Part shown: in pieces, positions 42,202-50,644 of the stretch | Numbering within the stretch: the first letter of the stretch is position 1 | Layout: the number at the start of each line of letters is the position of its first letter | Source of the DNA: an uncultured Flavobacteriaceae bacterium | GTDB taxonomy: Bacteria; Bacteroidota; Bacteroidia; Flavobacteriales; Flavobacteriaceae | Reading direction: 5' to 3' | Assembly (NCBI GenBank): GCA_947498845.1 | Contig: CANMLX010000021.1 | Coordinates: 1 to 64,000 of the forward strand | Length of the DNA: 64,000 nt | Program-made: the position numbers and the translations under genes | The notes under the pieces: generated by a model | Databases searched by the model: none | The model's input: only the letters and a program-made list of their open reading frames with translations | What the model was told of the DNA's origin: nothing

Positions 42202-44688
42202 TTAATGAGTAAATAATTGTTCTTTAATTAATTCATACTCATTTGACAAATAAAAGGAACACAAACTTTTTATTCTAATGATGGTTTCCTGATAATGAAA
42301 CTCTCCTTTATCGTTCGTTCGTTCTAACAGTTTATAAAGCCCATACTGTTCAATTAAAGGAAGATCTTTTTCAAATGATATTGAACTCACAACAATACTC
42401 TTAACTGCTGCATGTATATTGCCACAAAACACCAACGCTAACTTATCTGCAATAATCTCCATAAGTCGCGATGTAATTAACAAATCTTGAGATTTGGTAC
42501 CTTTTTTATCATTACTAAGTAAATTAATATTTAGTTTTTCACCAACCTCCATAACATCTTTGCCTTTTTCGGCTACATCTGATGCTTTTTTTACACCATT
42601 AACTATTTTAGCATACTTATCTACATTTGCAATATTCCCTAAAATATTTCCCAAACTTCCTGCAAATGGCAATAGTGTAAGTAATGTACTAACCACTGTA
42701 AATCCTTTTTCGGCTGCACCTTGCCAAACATCGGAAGCCGTAATTTTAGAATGCTCAAAATAAATATGTGCTAACTCAATAGCTATTAAAAATTTGAGTT
42801 CGTTATAATTTAAACGTAACTTACTAGATGCCTCAATAAAATTTATTCCTACTATTAAATATGGGGGCTTCCCTTCTACCCCAATTACCATATTAGCATA
42901 ATTGGCTCTTCCTATGTAACATTCTGGACTATCAATTTTTAAGGCATAACATATATTGGTAATTATTTTATAGACCTCTGGGTAATTAGTAGCACTTAAT
43001 TTATCTGAAAACGCGATTACGGCATCATAATCGGGCGTTTTAATTGATGCTATATAACTATTAAGCGAATCGAAAAACCCTGTGGCATTTTCAAAACATT
43101 TAGGGATAACTTTTTCTTGTACAGCTTTCTTTTCTAACCTATTATATGTTAACGCATTATAAGTAACAGGGCTATATTTAATATGTTTTAGATTCAGGAT
43201 AGATTCTATATTTTGGATTTTTTCTTGATAATTATTCGTATCCTTTAGAGCACTTAATCTTTCGTACACCAAGGGTTGTAACTCTAACAATTTAGCGTTT
43301 GTTAAAGATGTATCTAACAGCGCTTTTTCTTCCCATTCAAGAATAGATTCTAAAATAGTAACTTTTAAGTCGTGCCCGCCTTCTCCTTTTAAAACATTTG
43401 TTGTTTTGGTGGGCAGCAAGTCCACAATACTATCGTCTGGCAATGCTTTATATATAGCCTCGTAAACTGCTATGGCTTCTTTAAAACGTTGCGCTTTTGC
43501 TAATGCAACTCCATACTTTAAGTTAAACTCAAAAATGGTTTCTTTTTGTTTCTCTTTTTCTAAAAATAATGGTTGGAAATGCCCTAAGAAATCAATACTG
43601 TTTTTTATTGCTTCTTCATGATTTATATCTAATAAAATTCCCGAAAATTGTAGTTGTAATTCGTAACTCAAATTCCAACGCTTTACAATAGTTGCTAAGG
43701 CACTTCCAAAAGAGGGGTAATCTATACTTAAGGTTTTAAATATATCTTTTAGAGCTGCTGTATTTTTTTTATCTAGTTTTAATGACTTTAGGTATTTTAT
43801 TAATTCGCTTTTTATGCAATGAACTTCTAAACCTGAATTTGCATACGCTAATGCATAGCATTTGGATAGTAATTCGATGTGAGCTTCTTTACTATTGTAG
43901 CTTATAACCAAACAGTCACCAAAGGCGTTAAGTTTATTATTCTGTGTTTTCACCACTGGAAATATGGCTTCATAGTCCGTATCATTCATTAACTCTGTTA
44001 GAAAAGAAAAACTAATACCTTTAACAGTATCTTTTCCTATTTTTTGTTTTAGCGCTAAGGATTCGTTTGTAACATCTAAAGTTAAAAAATCATCTTCTGC
44101 ACTACCAACAAGTAATGTTCTTAGCGATGTTAAAACAAACTGCCACTTGGTGTTTTTAGGAATATTAATATCCTTTTCAAAAGAAATACTGTCTATATTT
44201 AAAACACTTAATACATATTCTTCTTTTTTAAGCTGATGAAAAATATAATTTCTAATAATGGCTTCATCTATCTGAATAAACGGTAACTTCTCCTTATTTT
44301 CAAAGGCATATAAGCCATCGTTTTGGTCTTTTAAAATATGTTCTTGTATAAATTTAAAAACCTTGTGTTTATTAATTTTAGTTTTATAAGCTGTAGTGGT
44401 TTCCTTATAATTTTCTTGAGACAACACTACCGATTCTGCATACACATAAATAGTTGTCTCTTTTTTTAAAAACCGAAATCTAGAACTCTCAATAGCCTTT
44501 TCTGTTTCTTTGATCTCAAAATCAACAACAATACTGCTGGATGTTGTATTAATTTTATGAACATTAATGTTTGATAGTTTAAAGGCATTCCTAATATGCT
44601 TTTCTAAATCTTCTATGGTAAAAATGGCTGTTACAAATAAGAACGTTTTGTTTTCTTTAAGTTTATCTGATTTAAAAAAATTTAGCAT
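42202..44688 (-). CDS. 828-residue protein with degenerate M48-like peptidase region
   Basis: No signal peptide or clear membrane anchor. The N-terminal 500 residues are unrecognised, with helical repeat-like segments (GVALAKAQRFKEAIAVYEAIY near 400). The C-terminal part resembles an M48 peptidase: LKFLIAIELAHIYFEHSKI matches the zinc helix but has Ile637 where HExxH has its first His (I-E-L-A-H641), while SRLMEIIADKLALVF keeps the third-ligand glutamate (E744) and ExxAD pattern. A hydrophobic insert with VSTLLTLLPFAGSLGNILGNI lies between. The intact third-ligand region plus lost first ligand suggests a pseudo-protease. Function unknown. Confidence 0.6.
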   Translation of the reverse strand: MLNFFKSDKLKENKTFLFVTAIFTIEDLEKHIRNAFKLSNINVHKINTTSSSIVVDFEIKETEKAIESSRFRFLKKETTIYVYAESVVLSQENYKETTTAYKTKINKHKVFKFIQEHILKDQNDGLYAFENKEKLPFIQIDEAIIRNYIFHQLKKEEYVLSVLNIDSISFEKDINIPKNTKWQFVLTSLRTLLVGSAEDDFLTLDVTNESLALKQKIGKDTVKGISFSFLTELMNDTDYEAIFPVVKTQNNKLNAFGDCLVISYNSKEAHIELLSKCYALAYANSGLEVHCIKSELIKYLKSLKLDKKNTAALKDIFKTLSIDYPSFGSALATIVKRWNLSYELQLQFSGILLDINHEEAIKNSIDFLGHFQPLFLEKEKQKETIFEFNLKYGVALAKAQRFKEAIAVYEAIYKALPDDSIVDLLPTKTTNVLKGEGGHDLKVTILESILEWEEKALLDTSLTNAKLLELQPLVYERLSALKDTNNYQEKIQNIESILNLKHIKYSPVTYNALTYNRLEKKAVQEKVIPKCFENATGFFDSLNSYIASIKTPDYDAVIAFSDKLSATNYPEVYKIITNICYALKIDSPECYIGRANYANMVIGVEGKPPYLIVGINFIEASSKLRLNYNELKFLIAIELAHIYFEHSKITASDVWQGAAEKGFTVVSTLLTLLPFAGSLGNILGNIANVDKYAKIVNGVKKASDVAEKGKDVMEVGEKLNINLLSNDKKGTKSQDLLITSRLMEIIADKLALVFCGNIHAAVKSIVVSSISFEKDLPLIEQYGLYKLLERTNDKGEFHYQETIIRIKSLCSFYLSNEYELIKEQLFTH

Positions 44689-44862
44689 ATGCGATGATCT
44701 AGTTTACTGCTAATTTAATTTAAAATGCAATAAATCAAAATTTACAAAATCTAATATCTTTCAGATTTTTTCAGTTTCTACACCATTTATAATTGTATTA
44801 GGATTCAAGTAAACTGCCCAAAAAAGATTATGTAGAACCAATTAATTTTAGGAAATGTTGTT

Positions 44863-45504
44863 CTAAGCAGTTTTTATTCTTTTCAAATTGTTCATCTGTT
44901 GCTCAAATCCTTGAAATGAATTATTCAAATCTTGAGAATATTTTCCCGAAACCCAATCTTGATATAAATTCAAGTATTCTCCCATTTCGTTTGTTCCGTT
45001 TATTTTGTCTGTCCATTTTAAAGCACACATTGCCTCTCGTTGTTCGTAATGCAACTCTTTTCGAGTCAAATAATATTCAAGATATTTTTTTAGATATTCA
45101 ATTCCATTTTGAGTGTTCAATGTTGCTAAAGTCAAACAATATCCATTTCCTGCATAACAAACTTGACTTTTTAAAAGATGAATTCCAATTATATCTTCAA
45201 CAGTTTTAAATTCCATTATTGAAGCAAAATAGGCTCCAACAATTCTTGTTCTCCAATTAAAATCTCCGAGTAATTTTTTGACAACTTCCAAATTCAGTTC
45301 CGTTCTTATTGGCTTCAAATTCCGAATGAATTCATCTGCATTATTTATTCCGAACATATAAAATGGAACACACCACTTTTTTATAAATTCGGGTTCAATC
45401 TTGTTTGCGTTTGTATAATGTTCCAATTCGGCAAATGGACTTAAGTGTTGGATTGTTGCACCAGCAACATGTAATTCAATTTGTTTCTTTGTTTTCTCGT
45501 CCAT
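44863..45504 (-). CDS. DUF6000-family protein
   Basis: A 213-residue soluble protein that resembles DUF6000, with LLGDFNWRTRIVGAYFASI and CYAGNGYCLTLA blocks and a LYQDWVSGKY end. It is predicted to be helical and HEAT-like; members often occur as isolated genes and may be immunity or toxin-associated proteins, though that is not established. Its codons look slightly less AT-rich than its neighbours, which could reflect transfer. A TATCTTTG promoter box lies upstream. Confidence 0.65.
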   Translation of the reverse strand: MDEKTKKQIELHVAGATIQHLSPFAELEHYTNANKIEPEFIKKWCVPFYMFGINNADEFIRNLKPIRTELNLEVVKKLLGDFNWRTRIVGAYFASIMEFKTVEDIIGIHLLKSQVCYAGNGYCLTLATLNTQNGIEYLKKYLEYYLTRKELHYEQREAMCALKWTDKINGTNEMGEYLNLYQDWVSGKYSQDLNNSFQGFEQQMNNLKRIKTA

Positions 45505-45562
45505 TGTTTGGTTTGTACATGAAAAGTTGCAGATTTATATGTGCTAATTTTCAGGTTTAAAA

Positions 45563-45570
45563 CAAAGATA
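45563..45570 (-). promoter_or_regulatory. -7 box upstream of DUF6000 gene
   Basis: TATCTTTG on the minus strand, exact match to TAnnTTTG, 58 bases before the ATG at 45504. No TTG at the ideal -33 spacing. Confidence 0.4.
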
Positions 45571-45650
45571 GCAGAAAAGAACCAACCTTTAAATTTAGCT
45601 CTTAACTGCTATTTTTTATATACGGTGTTAGCAACTAGCTTTCTTTATCT

Positions 45651-46955
45651 TTAATTAAAAAGCCTTTCTATTATCAATGAAGAAAAGTAGTTAACACCAG
45701 TTTTGATACAATTTTCGTCAATTTTAAAATTAGGCATATGTGGCATTGAGACAATCCCTTTTTCGAAATTTGAACCTCCTAAATAAAAATAAACACCTGG
45801 TACATGTTCTTGGAAATAAGCGAAATCATCTCCTCGATAATCAGGCATTTCTCCGTATAACAATATGATATTTTCTACACCGAAAGTTTTAGAGATATGT
45901 GCTAGAGATTCTTCGGTAAGCTTTTTATCATTATATAAATTTGCTCGTTCATAAGAATAAACAACATCAATTAATTCTTGTTTATGCTTTGAATGGTTGA
46001 TTTTTTCTTTTAATTGAGGTATTACCGAGTTGATTTTTTCCTTTGTACTTGCTCCAAAATATGCCGAAATTGTTACTTTCTTATCGGTTTTTTCCACATT
46101 TAAGCTTTCTTGGTTTACAAAAAGAAAATCTTTAAATATAGTATTAGGGTTTGCAAGTCCAATGTTGGGGTTTCCTAAATTCTCAGGTTTCCAAAAGTCA
46201 CTATCAGGTGCCACATTTTGAAGCTCCATAATAATTTTTTTACTATATGCTATAATTGCTTCATTTTCCTTTGAATTCTTGAAAGAAATTGCAACTGTTT
46301 TATAATCAGCAAACATCCACTCAGGTTTTGTTGAGATTATATTTGTAGGCATAGGACCAATATGTGAACCATAAATCTCATCTGGTTTAATGATATTAAA
46401 AAGCCCATCATCAATCATTGCTTTTGCTCCTGTATAAGATTCTTCAGCAGGTTGGAAGATAAAGTATACTTTTCCTGCCAATTGCTTTTTTTGACTCACC
46501 AATACTTTTGCAATGCCAAGCGCAACGGTCATATTAACATCATGTCCACAAATATGTTGTGGTGTACTATGGTTTGATGTATTATTTTTTAAATCATGAT
46601 CATGAACCGAAACAGCATCCATATCTGCTCTCCAAGCAATACTCTTTCCTTTTTTACCTGTATCCAAAATACCTACTACACCATAACCTCCTATTCCTTT
46701 TTTTACTTCTAAACCTAATAATAATAAGTATTCAACAATTTTTTTTGAAGTTCTTATTTCTTTTCCAGATGCTTCAGGATTAGTATGAAAATCTTGACGT
46801 ATTTTTACTAGGCTATCAAAAATTATGTTGGTTTGTTCCTGAATATTTTTATTTAAAACCTCAGTTGAATTGATGTTTTGACCACACATAACTAGTGTAA
46901 AAAACAGAAAATGCAGTGTTAAAATAAGTTGATTATTTACTTTCTTTGAAATCAT
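45651..46955 (-). CDS. Secreted M20-family amidohydrolase/peptidase
   Basis: A 434-residue M20 metallopeptidase with a signal peptide (about 1-25, ending VMCGQ). The metal site is visible as WRADMDAVSVHDHD, CGHDVNM and FQPAEESYTGAK; the C-terminal MPHMPNFKIDE carries the last conserved His. Members hydrolyse N-acyl amino acids or dipeptides with a dinuclear zinc centre. The lid domain lies at about 190-320. A Crp/Fnr-like palindrome lies 59 bases upstream, next to a Crp/Fnr regulator gene. Confidence 0.88.
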   Translation of the reverse strand: MISKKVNNQLILTLHFLFFTLVMCGQNINSTEVLNKNIQEQTNIIFDSLVKIRQDFHTNPEASGKEIRTSKKIVEYLLLLGLEVKKGIGGYGVVGILDTGKKGKSIAWRADMDAVSVHDHDLKNNTSNHSTPQHICGHDVNMTVALGIAKVLVSQKKQLAGKVYFIFQPAEESYTGAKAMIDDGLFNIIKPDEIYGSHIGPMPTNIISTKPEWMFADYKTVAISFKNSKENEAIIAYSKKIIMELQNVAPDSDFWKPENLGNPNIGLANPNTIFKDFLFVNQESLNVEKTDKKVTISAYFGASTKEKINSVIPQLKEKINHSKHKQELIDVVYSYERANLYNDKKLTEESLAHISKTFGVENIILLYGEMPDYRGDDFAYFQEHVPGVYFYLGGSNFEKGIVSMPHMPNFKIDENCIKTGVNYFSSLIIERLFN

Positions 46956-47014
46956 TTAATAATATTATTTAGAATTAGATGAAACAAAAGTGAAGATTTA
47001 AGTTTATAAGTACC

Positions 47015-47030
47015 TGTCACATTTGTGACA
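47015..47030. promoter_or_regulatory. Crp/Fnr-like operator
   Basis: TGTCACATTTGTGACA, 7-bp perfect arms around TT. It lies four bases after the stop of the Crp/Fnr-family gene and about 60 bases before the M20 gene start, so it is placed to control the M20 gene. Confidence 0.55.
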
Positions 47031-47033
47031 TAA

Positions 47034-47654
47034 TTACTTTTTAGCGAGTTTACTTCTAATTCTACTTAAAGATTGCCTTTCTATACCTAAAAGAGATGCT
47101 AAATGAGAGATGCTAATTCTATTAATAATATCCTTATTGTGCTTGATAAAGTCAAGATATCTTTCTTCAGCATTTTTGAATAAAAAACTTTCAACCCTAT
47201 CGGTTTGTACTGTCAAAACATATTCGGCTATCAACCTACCATACATTTCGCTAGTTTTGAATTTGCTATATCCTTCTTGGATTTTATTATAGGGTAATTT
47301 TATAATTATGGACGGTTCAAGACATTCAATAAAATATTTAGTAGGTATTTGTCTTATAAAAGCAGGATAGTCAGTTGCATACTTATTTTCATTTACAAAC
47401 CCAGTTGTTATTTTATTTCCTTTTTCATTTATGTAATATCTTCTCAAAAGACCTTTACATACAAAACCAACTTCTTTTTGCACTTCTCCACTCATAAATA
47501 AAAAGTCCTTTTTTGCATATTCTTCTATTGTAAGATATGACTTAAAAAAAGCCACTTCTTCTGAGTTTAAATCGGGAAACAACCCAATATAAGAATCAAA
47601 GTATTTTTTTAACTCCTTTTTCACTATGTTTTTTGTGCTTATTGTCAACAACAA
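47034..47654 (-). CDS. Crp/Fnr-family transcriptional regulator
   Basis: A 206-residue regulator. The cyclic-nucleotide-binding-type beta-roll (about 25-140) has KKDFLFMSGEVQKEVGFV and GLLRRYYINEKG; the C-terminal helix-turn-helix has ISISHLASLLGIERQSLSRIRSKL. No Cys cluster of the Fnr type is seen, so oxygen sensing is unlikely. Same strand as the M20 gene below it, 78 bases apart, with a palindrome between them. Confidence 0.85.
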   Translation of the reverse strand: MLLTISTKNIVKKELKKYFDSYIGLFPDLNSEEVAFFKSYLTIEEYAKKDFLFMSGEVQKEVGFVCKGLLRRYYINEKGNKITTGFVNENKYATDYPAFIRQIPTKYFIECLEPSIIIKLPYNKIQEGYSKFKTSEMYGRLIAEYVLTVQTDRVESFLFKNAEERYLDFIKHNKDIINRISISHLASLLGIERQSLSRIRSKLAKK

Positions 47655-47713
47655 AATAAAAATACACCTTTTCCCCGACTAACTAAAATTGATTTTCTTA
47701 TACTTTTAAAAAC

Positions 47714-47739
47714 AAACTTTCAATAATTATTGAAAGTTT
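47714..47739. promoter_or_regulatory. GbsR/MarR operator 1 (perfect 26-bp palindrome)
   Basis: AAACTTTCAATAA followed directly by its complement TTATTGAAAGTTT. The right arm covers TTG at 47730-47732, which is 19 bases before the -7 box TATCTTTG (47752-47759), so a bound protein would block the promoter of the regulator's own gene. Two similar sites lie at 48281 and 48606. Confidence 0.8.
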
Positions 47740-47759
47740 AAAAAATATTTATATCTTTG
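47730..47759 (+). promoter_or_regulatory. Promoter of the GbsR/MarR gene, leaderless type
   Basis: -33 TTG at 47730-47732, 19-base spacer, -7 TATCTTTG at 47752-47759. The ATG starts at 47764, only four bases later, so the transcript should begin at or next to the start codon. Confidence 0.7.
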
Positions 47760-47763
47760 TCTC

Positions 47764-48267
47764 ATGGAATACCAAGAAGCAAAAGAAAAATTTATTAGTA
47801 CTTGGGGAAGTTTAGGATCGTTATGGGGTATAAATAAAGCTATGGCACAAATACAATCGCTCCTTTTTATTTCTACAAGCCCTTTATCTATGGAAGATAT
47901 TATGAAAGAATTAAAAATTTCCAGAGGAAATACTAGTATGAATTTAAGACAATTGATGGACTGGGGTATTGTAACCAAAGAGCTTATTCCTGGTGAACGC
48001 AAAGAGTTTTTTACAACCGAAAAAGATGTACAAGAACTTGCAAGGCACATAGCAAAAGAACGCAGTAGACGAGAAATAAAACCAGTGATAAAAGTTTTAA
48101 AAGAGGTAAGCTCTATAAAAGATGATGGTAACGAAAAAACCAAAGAGCTTATAAAACAAACCAAAGCCCTGCACGATTTAGCCGAAACAGCCGATACCAT
48201 GATGAATAAAATTGTAAATCAAGAACAAAACTGGATCACTAAGTCTTTATTAAAATTGATAAAATAA
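47764..48267 (+). CDS. GbsR/MarR-family transcriptional regulator
   Basis: A 167-residue regulator. The N-terminus (EAKEKFISTWGSLGSLWGINKAMAQI) is the family signature, followed by a winged helix (LSMEDIMKELKISRGNTSMNLRQLMDWGIV) and a helical dimerisation tail. The start is firm because the signature begins immediately. It heads an eleven-gene run to 53565, and a perfect palindrome covers its promoter, so it probably represses itself and the genes behind it. The inducer is not known. Confidence 0.9.
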   Translation: MEYQEAKEKFISTWGSLGSLWGINKAMAQIQSLLFISTSPLSMEDIMKELKISRGNTSMNLRQLMDWGIVTKELIPGERKEFFTTEKDVQELARHIAKERSRREIKPVIKVLKEVSSIKDDGNEKTKELIKQTKALHDLAETADTMMNKIVNQEQNWITKSLLKLIK

Positions 48268-48280
48268 AAAAATTTAAACT

Positions 48281-48306
48281 AAACTTTCAATTTTTTCTGA
48301 AAATTT
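48281..48306. promoter_or_regulatory. GbsR/MarR operator 2
   Basis: 26 bases with arms AAACTTTCA and TGAAAATTT (8 of 9 pair), same length and layout as operator 1. It precedes the gene at 48323 by 16 bases. Confidence 0.65.
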
Positions 48307-48322
48307 AATAAAAACAATAATT

Positions 48323-48607
48323 ATGAAATTACTTTTTAAAATATCTAAAGTCATTAATATTATAGCGTTGTGCTTTTTAGTATTAGGTCCTTACGGCATA
48401 GCAATAACAGGTTTTTTACAAGTTATAGCGGGTATCATATTCCTAATTGTTCAACCAAAAGACAAACACATCTATATTTACACTATTGGAGTTTGTTTAT
48501 TCTTTGTTATATGGGATCAATCTTTATTTAACTGGTTATTTATTGTTCCAATTATTTTGATGCTCTACTTAACATATATTATCCATTTCAAAAAAAATTT
48601 AATATAA
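48323..48607 (+). CDS. Small multi-pass membrane protein
   Basis: 94 residues, almost wholly hydrophobic, with three to four membrane helices (VINIIALCFLVLGPYGIAI, FLQVIAGIIFLIVQ, YTIGVCLFFVIWDQ, LFIVPIILMLYLTYIIH). No family recognised. It is the second gene of the GbsR-led run and has its own copy of the operator palindrome. Confidence 0.75.
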   Translation: MKLLFKISKVINIIALCFLVLGPYGIAITGFLQVIAGIIFLIVQPKDKHIYIYTIGVCLFFVIWDQSLFNWLFIVPIILMLYLTYIIHFKKNLI

Positions 48608-48631
48608 ATTTTCAATAATTCCTGAAAGTTC
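48606..48631. promoter_or_regulatory. GbsR/MarR operator 3
   Basis: 26 bases with arms AAATTTTCA and TGAAAGTTC around ATAATTCC. Starts at the stop codon of the previous gene and ends 16 bases before the methyltransferase ATG. Confidence 0.65.
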
Positions 48632-48647
48632 TATAAAATAATGACTC

Positions 48648-49523
48648 ATGAAATCAACAACCTTAAACATTACAGATAACGTAGAAAACAATCGTATAGA
48701 AATGATTGATTTATACAACAAAGCTACCGAAGATTACAAACACTGGAGTAAGGATTTCAATATGCATTTTGGGTATTATATTCCATTTAAAACCAATCTT
48801 TTAAAAAGGGATAGTATGCTTAACGAAATGAACAATCAAGTGCTTAAGCGTCTAAATCTAAAAAACGATAAAACATTATTAGCAGATCTCGGTTGTGGTA
48901 TGGGTGGTACAATGCGATACGCTTTAAAAAAATATAAAAATCTATCTGCTTTAGGAGTAACATTATCAGACTTTCAAGTAAAAAAAGGCAATGAATTACT
49001 AGCAGGGTATAACGGCACAATTCTAAAAGAAAACTATAACAACACCTTATTTACTTCAAATAGTTTTGATGCTGCTTTGGCTATAGAAAGCTTTTGCCAT
49101 TCAGGGCATAGCGAAACATCTCTTAAAGAAGCTTATAGAATTTTAAAACCCAATGGCAAACTCGTTATTGCAGATGCCTTCTTAAAAAAAGACGCTTCTA
49201 AATTATGTTATGGTAGCCTTTACGCTTACCAACAACTTTGTAACCATTGGAGTTTAGAAAAACTGGAAAACATTAACAATATGGTATTAAAGTTAAAAGC
49301 TTTAGGTTTCTCAAAAATAAAAGTAGAAGATACGTCTTTTAGAGTAGCCCCATCTGTTCTGCATGTACCATTTGCTATTATAAGTTTTACTTTAAAACAA
49401 TTATTTAAATCTAAAACTTTAAAACGGGAAAGCTTACATAATTTAAAAGGCTCATTTTATGCCTTACTTTCTGGATTACATATAAAAAGCTTTGGATATT
49501 ATATCATTAGTTGTACTAAATAA
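48648..49523 (+). CDS. Class I SAM-dependent methyltransferase
   Basis: A 291-residue methyltransferase. The SAM-binding motif I is LLADLGCGMGGTMRYA (about 79-94); ALAIESFCHSGHSETSLKEAYRILKPNG is the motif II-III region. The N-terminal HWSKDFNMHFGYYIP resembles the substrate-cap segment of tocopherol/sterol-type and fatty-acid methyltransferases, so a hydrophobic small molecule or lipid is a likely acceptor. Third gene in the GbsR-led run, with an operator palindrome in front. Confidence 0.85.
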   Translation: MKSTTLNITDNVENNRIEMIDLYNKATEDYKHWSKDFNMHFGYYIPFKTNLLKRDSMLNEMNNQVLKRLNLKNDKTLLADLGCGMGGTMRYALKKYKNLSALGVTLSDFQVKKGNELLAGYNGTILKENYNNTLFTSNSFDAALAIESFCHSGHSETSLKEAYRILKPNGKLVIADAFLKKDASKLCYGSLYAYQQLCNHWSLEKLENINNMVLKLKALGFSKIKVEDTSFRVAPSVLHVPFAIISFTLKQLFKSKTLKRESLHNLKGSFYALLSGLHIKSFGYYIISCTK

Positions 49524-49536
49524 AATGTAACGCACT

Positions 49537-49905
49537 ATGACTCACAAAATAATAACCTTTTGTATTGCTTTAGTTTGGATAGTTAATGGGCTTTTTTGTA
49601 AAATTTTAAACTTAGTTCCAAGACACGAAACCATCGTTTCTATTGTTTTAAGTGAGCAATACGCCCGTAATATTACAGTTACCATAGGTTTGCTTGAAAT
49701 AGTAATGGCTTTTTGGATATTAAGTCGTATTAAAAGTAAAATAAACGCAATTGTACAAATTGTAATTGTTATTAGCATGAATATTATTGAATTTGTTGTT
49801 GTTCCCGATCTTCTCCTTTGGGGGAAATTAAATCTGCTTTTTGCTTTAATATTCAGTGCAATTATTTATTACAACGCGTACTACCTTAAATCTAAAAACC
49901 AATAA
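49537..49905 (+). CDS. DoxX-like membrane protein
   Basis: 122 residues with four membrane helices (IITFCIALVWIVNGLFCKI, NITVTIGLLEIVMAFWIL, NAIVQIVIVISMNIIEFVVVP, LLFALIFSAIIYYNAYYL), resembling the DoxX_3 group. The partner activity of this group is poorly known; some DoxX proteins are linked to quinone or thiol chemistry. It ends one base before the next gene. Confidence 0.7.
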   Translation: MTHKIITFCIALVWIVNGLFCKILNLVPRHETIVSIVLSEQYARNITVTIGLLEIVMAFWILSRIKSKINAIVQIVIVISMNIIEFVVVPDLLLWGKLNLLFALIFSAIIYYNAYYLKSKNQ

Positions 49906-49906
49906 C

Positions 49907-50644
49907 ATGCTGCCTTTTCTAAAAAAACATCCATTTGCAGTTGAAGCTTTTTTTACAAGTTCTCATGTGTTATCATTTGCTGTTCCTAAACAACAATTAG
50001 AGTCTATGATTCCAGAATGTTTAGAATTAGACACATTTAAAGATAAATGGGCTTTTGTTGCTATGGCAATGGTTAAAACTAAAAACTTAAGGCCTAAAGG
50101 GTTTCCACAGTGCATGGGAAATGATTTTTTTCTTATTGGTTATAGAATTTTTGTACGATACAAAACAAAAGCAGGAAAAAATTTAAGAGGGCTTTACATT
50201 ATAAAATCCGAAACTAATAAAAAGAAAATGGAACTAATGGGTAACACATTTACGCATTACAATTATACGACCACAGATATTAATGAAACACATAACGGTA
50301 ATCTTATTGATATAAGTTCTAAAAAGTCCAATTTCAAAATAGTATTAGAAAAAGGTAAAGAGGACATAAATTTACCAAAAGCATCTCCCTTTTTAAACTG
50401 GAAAGAAGCTAGACGATTTGCGGGTCCACTCCCTTTTACATTCACTTATAACAAACAACAAAAAGAAGTATTAATAATAGAAGGCGTAAGACAAAACTGG
50501 AAACCAAAACCTATTGAAGTTAAAGCGTATAACATTAATTTTTTAGAAAATTTAAAATTGAAAAATATAACTCTAGCTAATGCTTTTACTATTGAAAACA
50601 TTCCATATTACTGGAAAAAAGGAAGAAAAGAAACATGGAACTAA
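49907..50644 (+). CDS. DUF2071-family protein
   Basis: About 245 residues from the ATG at 49907; an in-frame ATG at 49856 would overlap the DoxX-like gene and add a non-conserved 17-residue leader, so I prefer 49907, which makes the genes abut. The family block FFTSSHVLSFAVPKQQLESMIPECLELD and the later GFPQCMGNDFFLIGYRIFVRY mark DUF2071 (acetoacetate decarboxylase-like fold). No signal or membrane helices. Enzymatic role unknown; it travels with the methyltransferases and TIGR01777 gene of this run. Confidence 0.8.
   Translation: MLPFLKKHPFAVEAFFTSSHVLSFAVPKQQLESMIPECLELDTFKDKWAFVAMAMVKTKNLRPKGFPQCMGNDFFLIGYRIFVRYKTKAGKNLRGLYIIKSETNKKKMELMGNTFTHYNYTTTDINETHNGNLIDISSKKSNFKIVLEKGKEDINLPKASPFLNWKEARRFAGPLPFTFTYNKQQKEVLIIEGVRQNWKPKPIEVKAYNINFLENLKLKNITLANAFTIENIPYYWKKGRKETWN

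Noticed and set aside
44863..45504. DUF6000 gene as part of a phage-defence island
   Set aside because: No neighbouring nuclease, toxin or mobile gene supports that; only a weak composition impression.
47727..48200. Minus-strand open frame of 157 codons
   Set aside because: It covers the GbsR/MarR gene antisense; the plus-strand product has a clear family signature and promoter.
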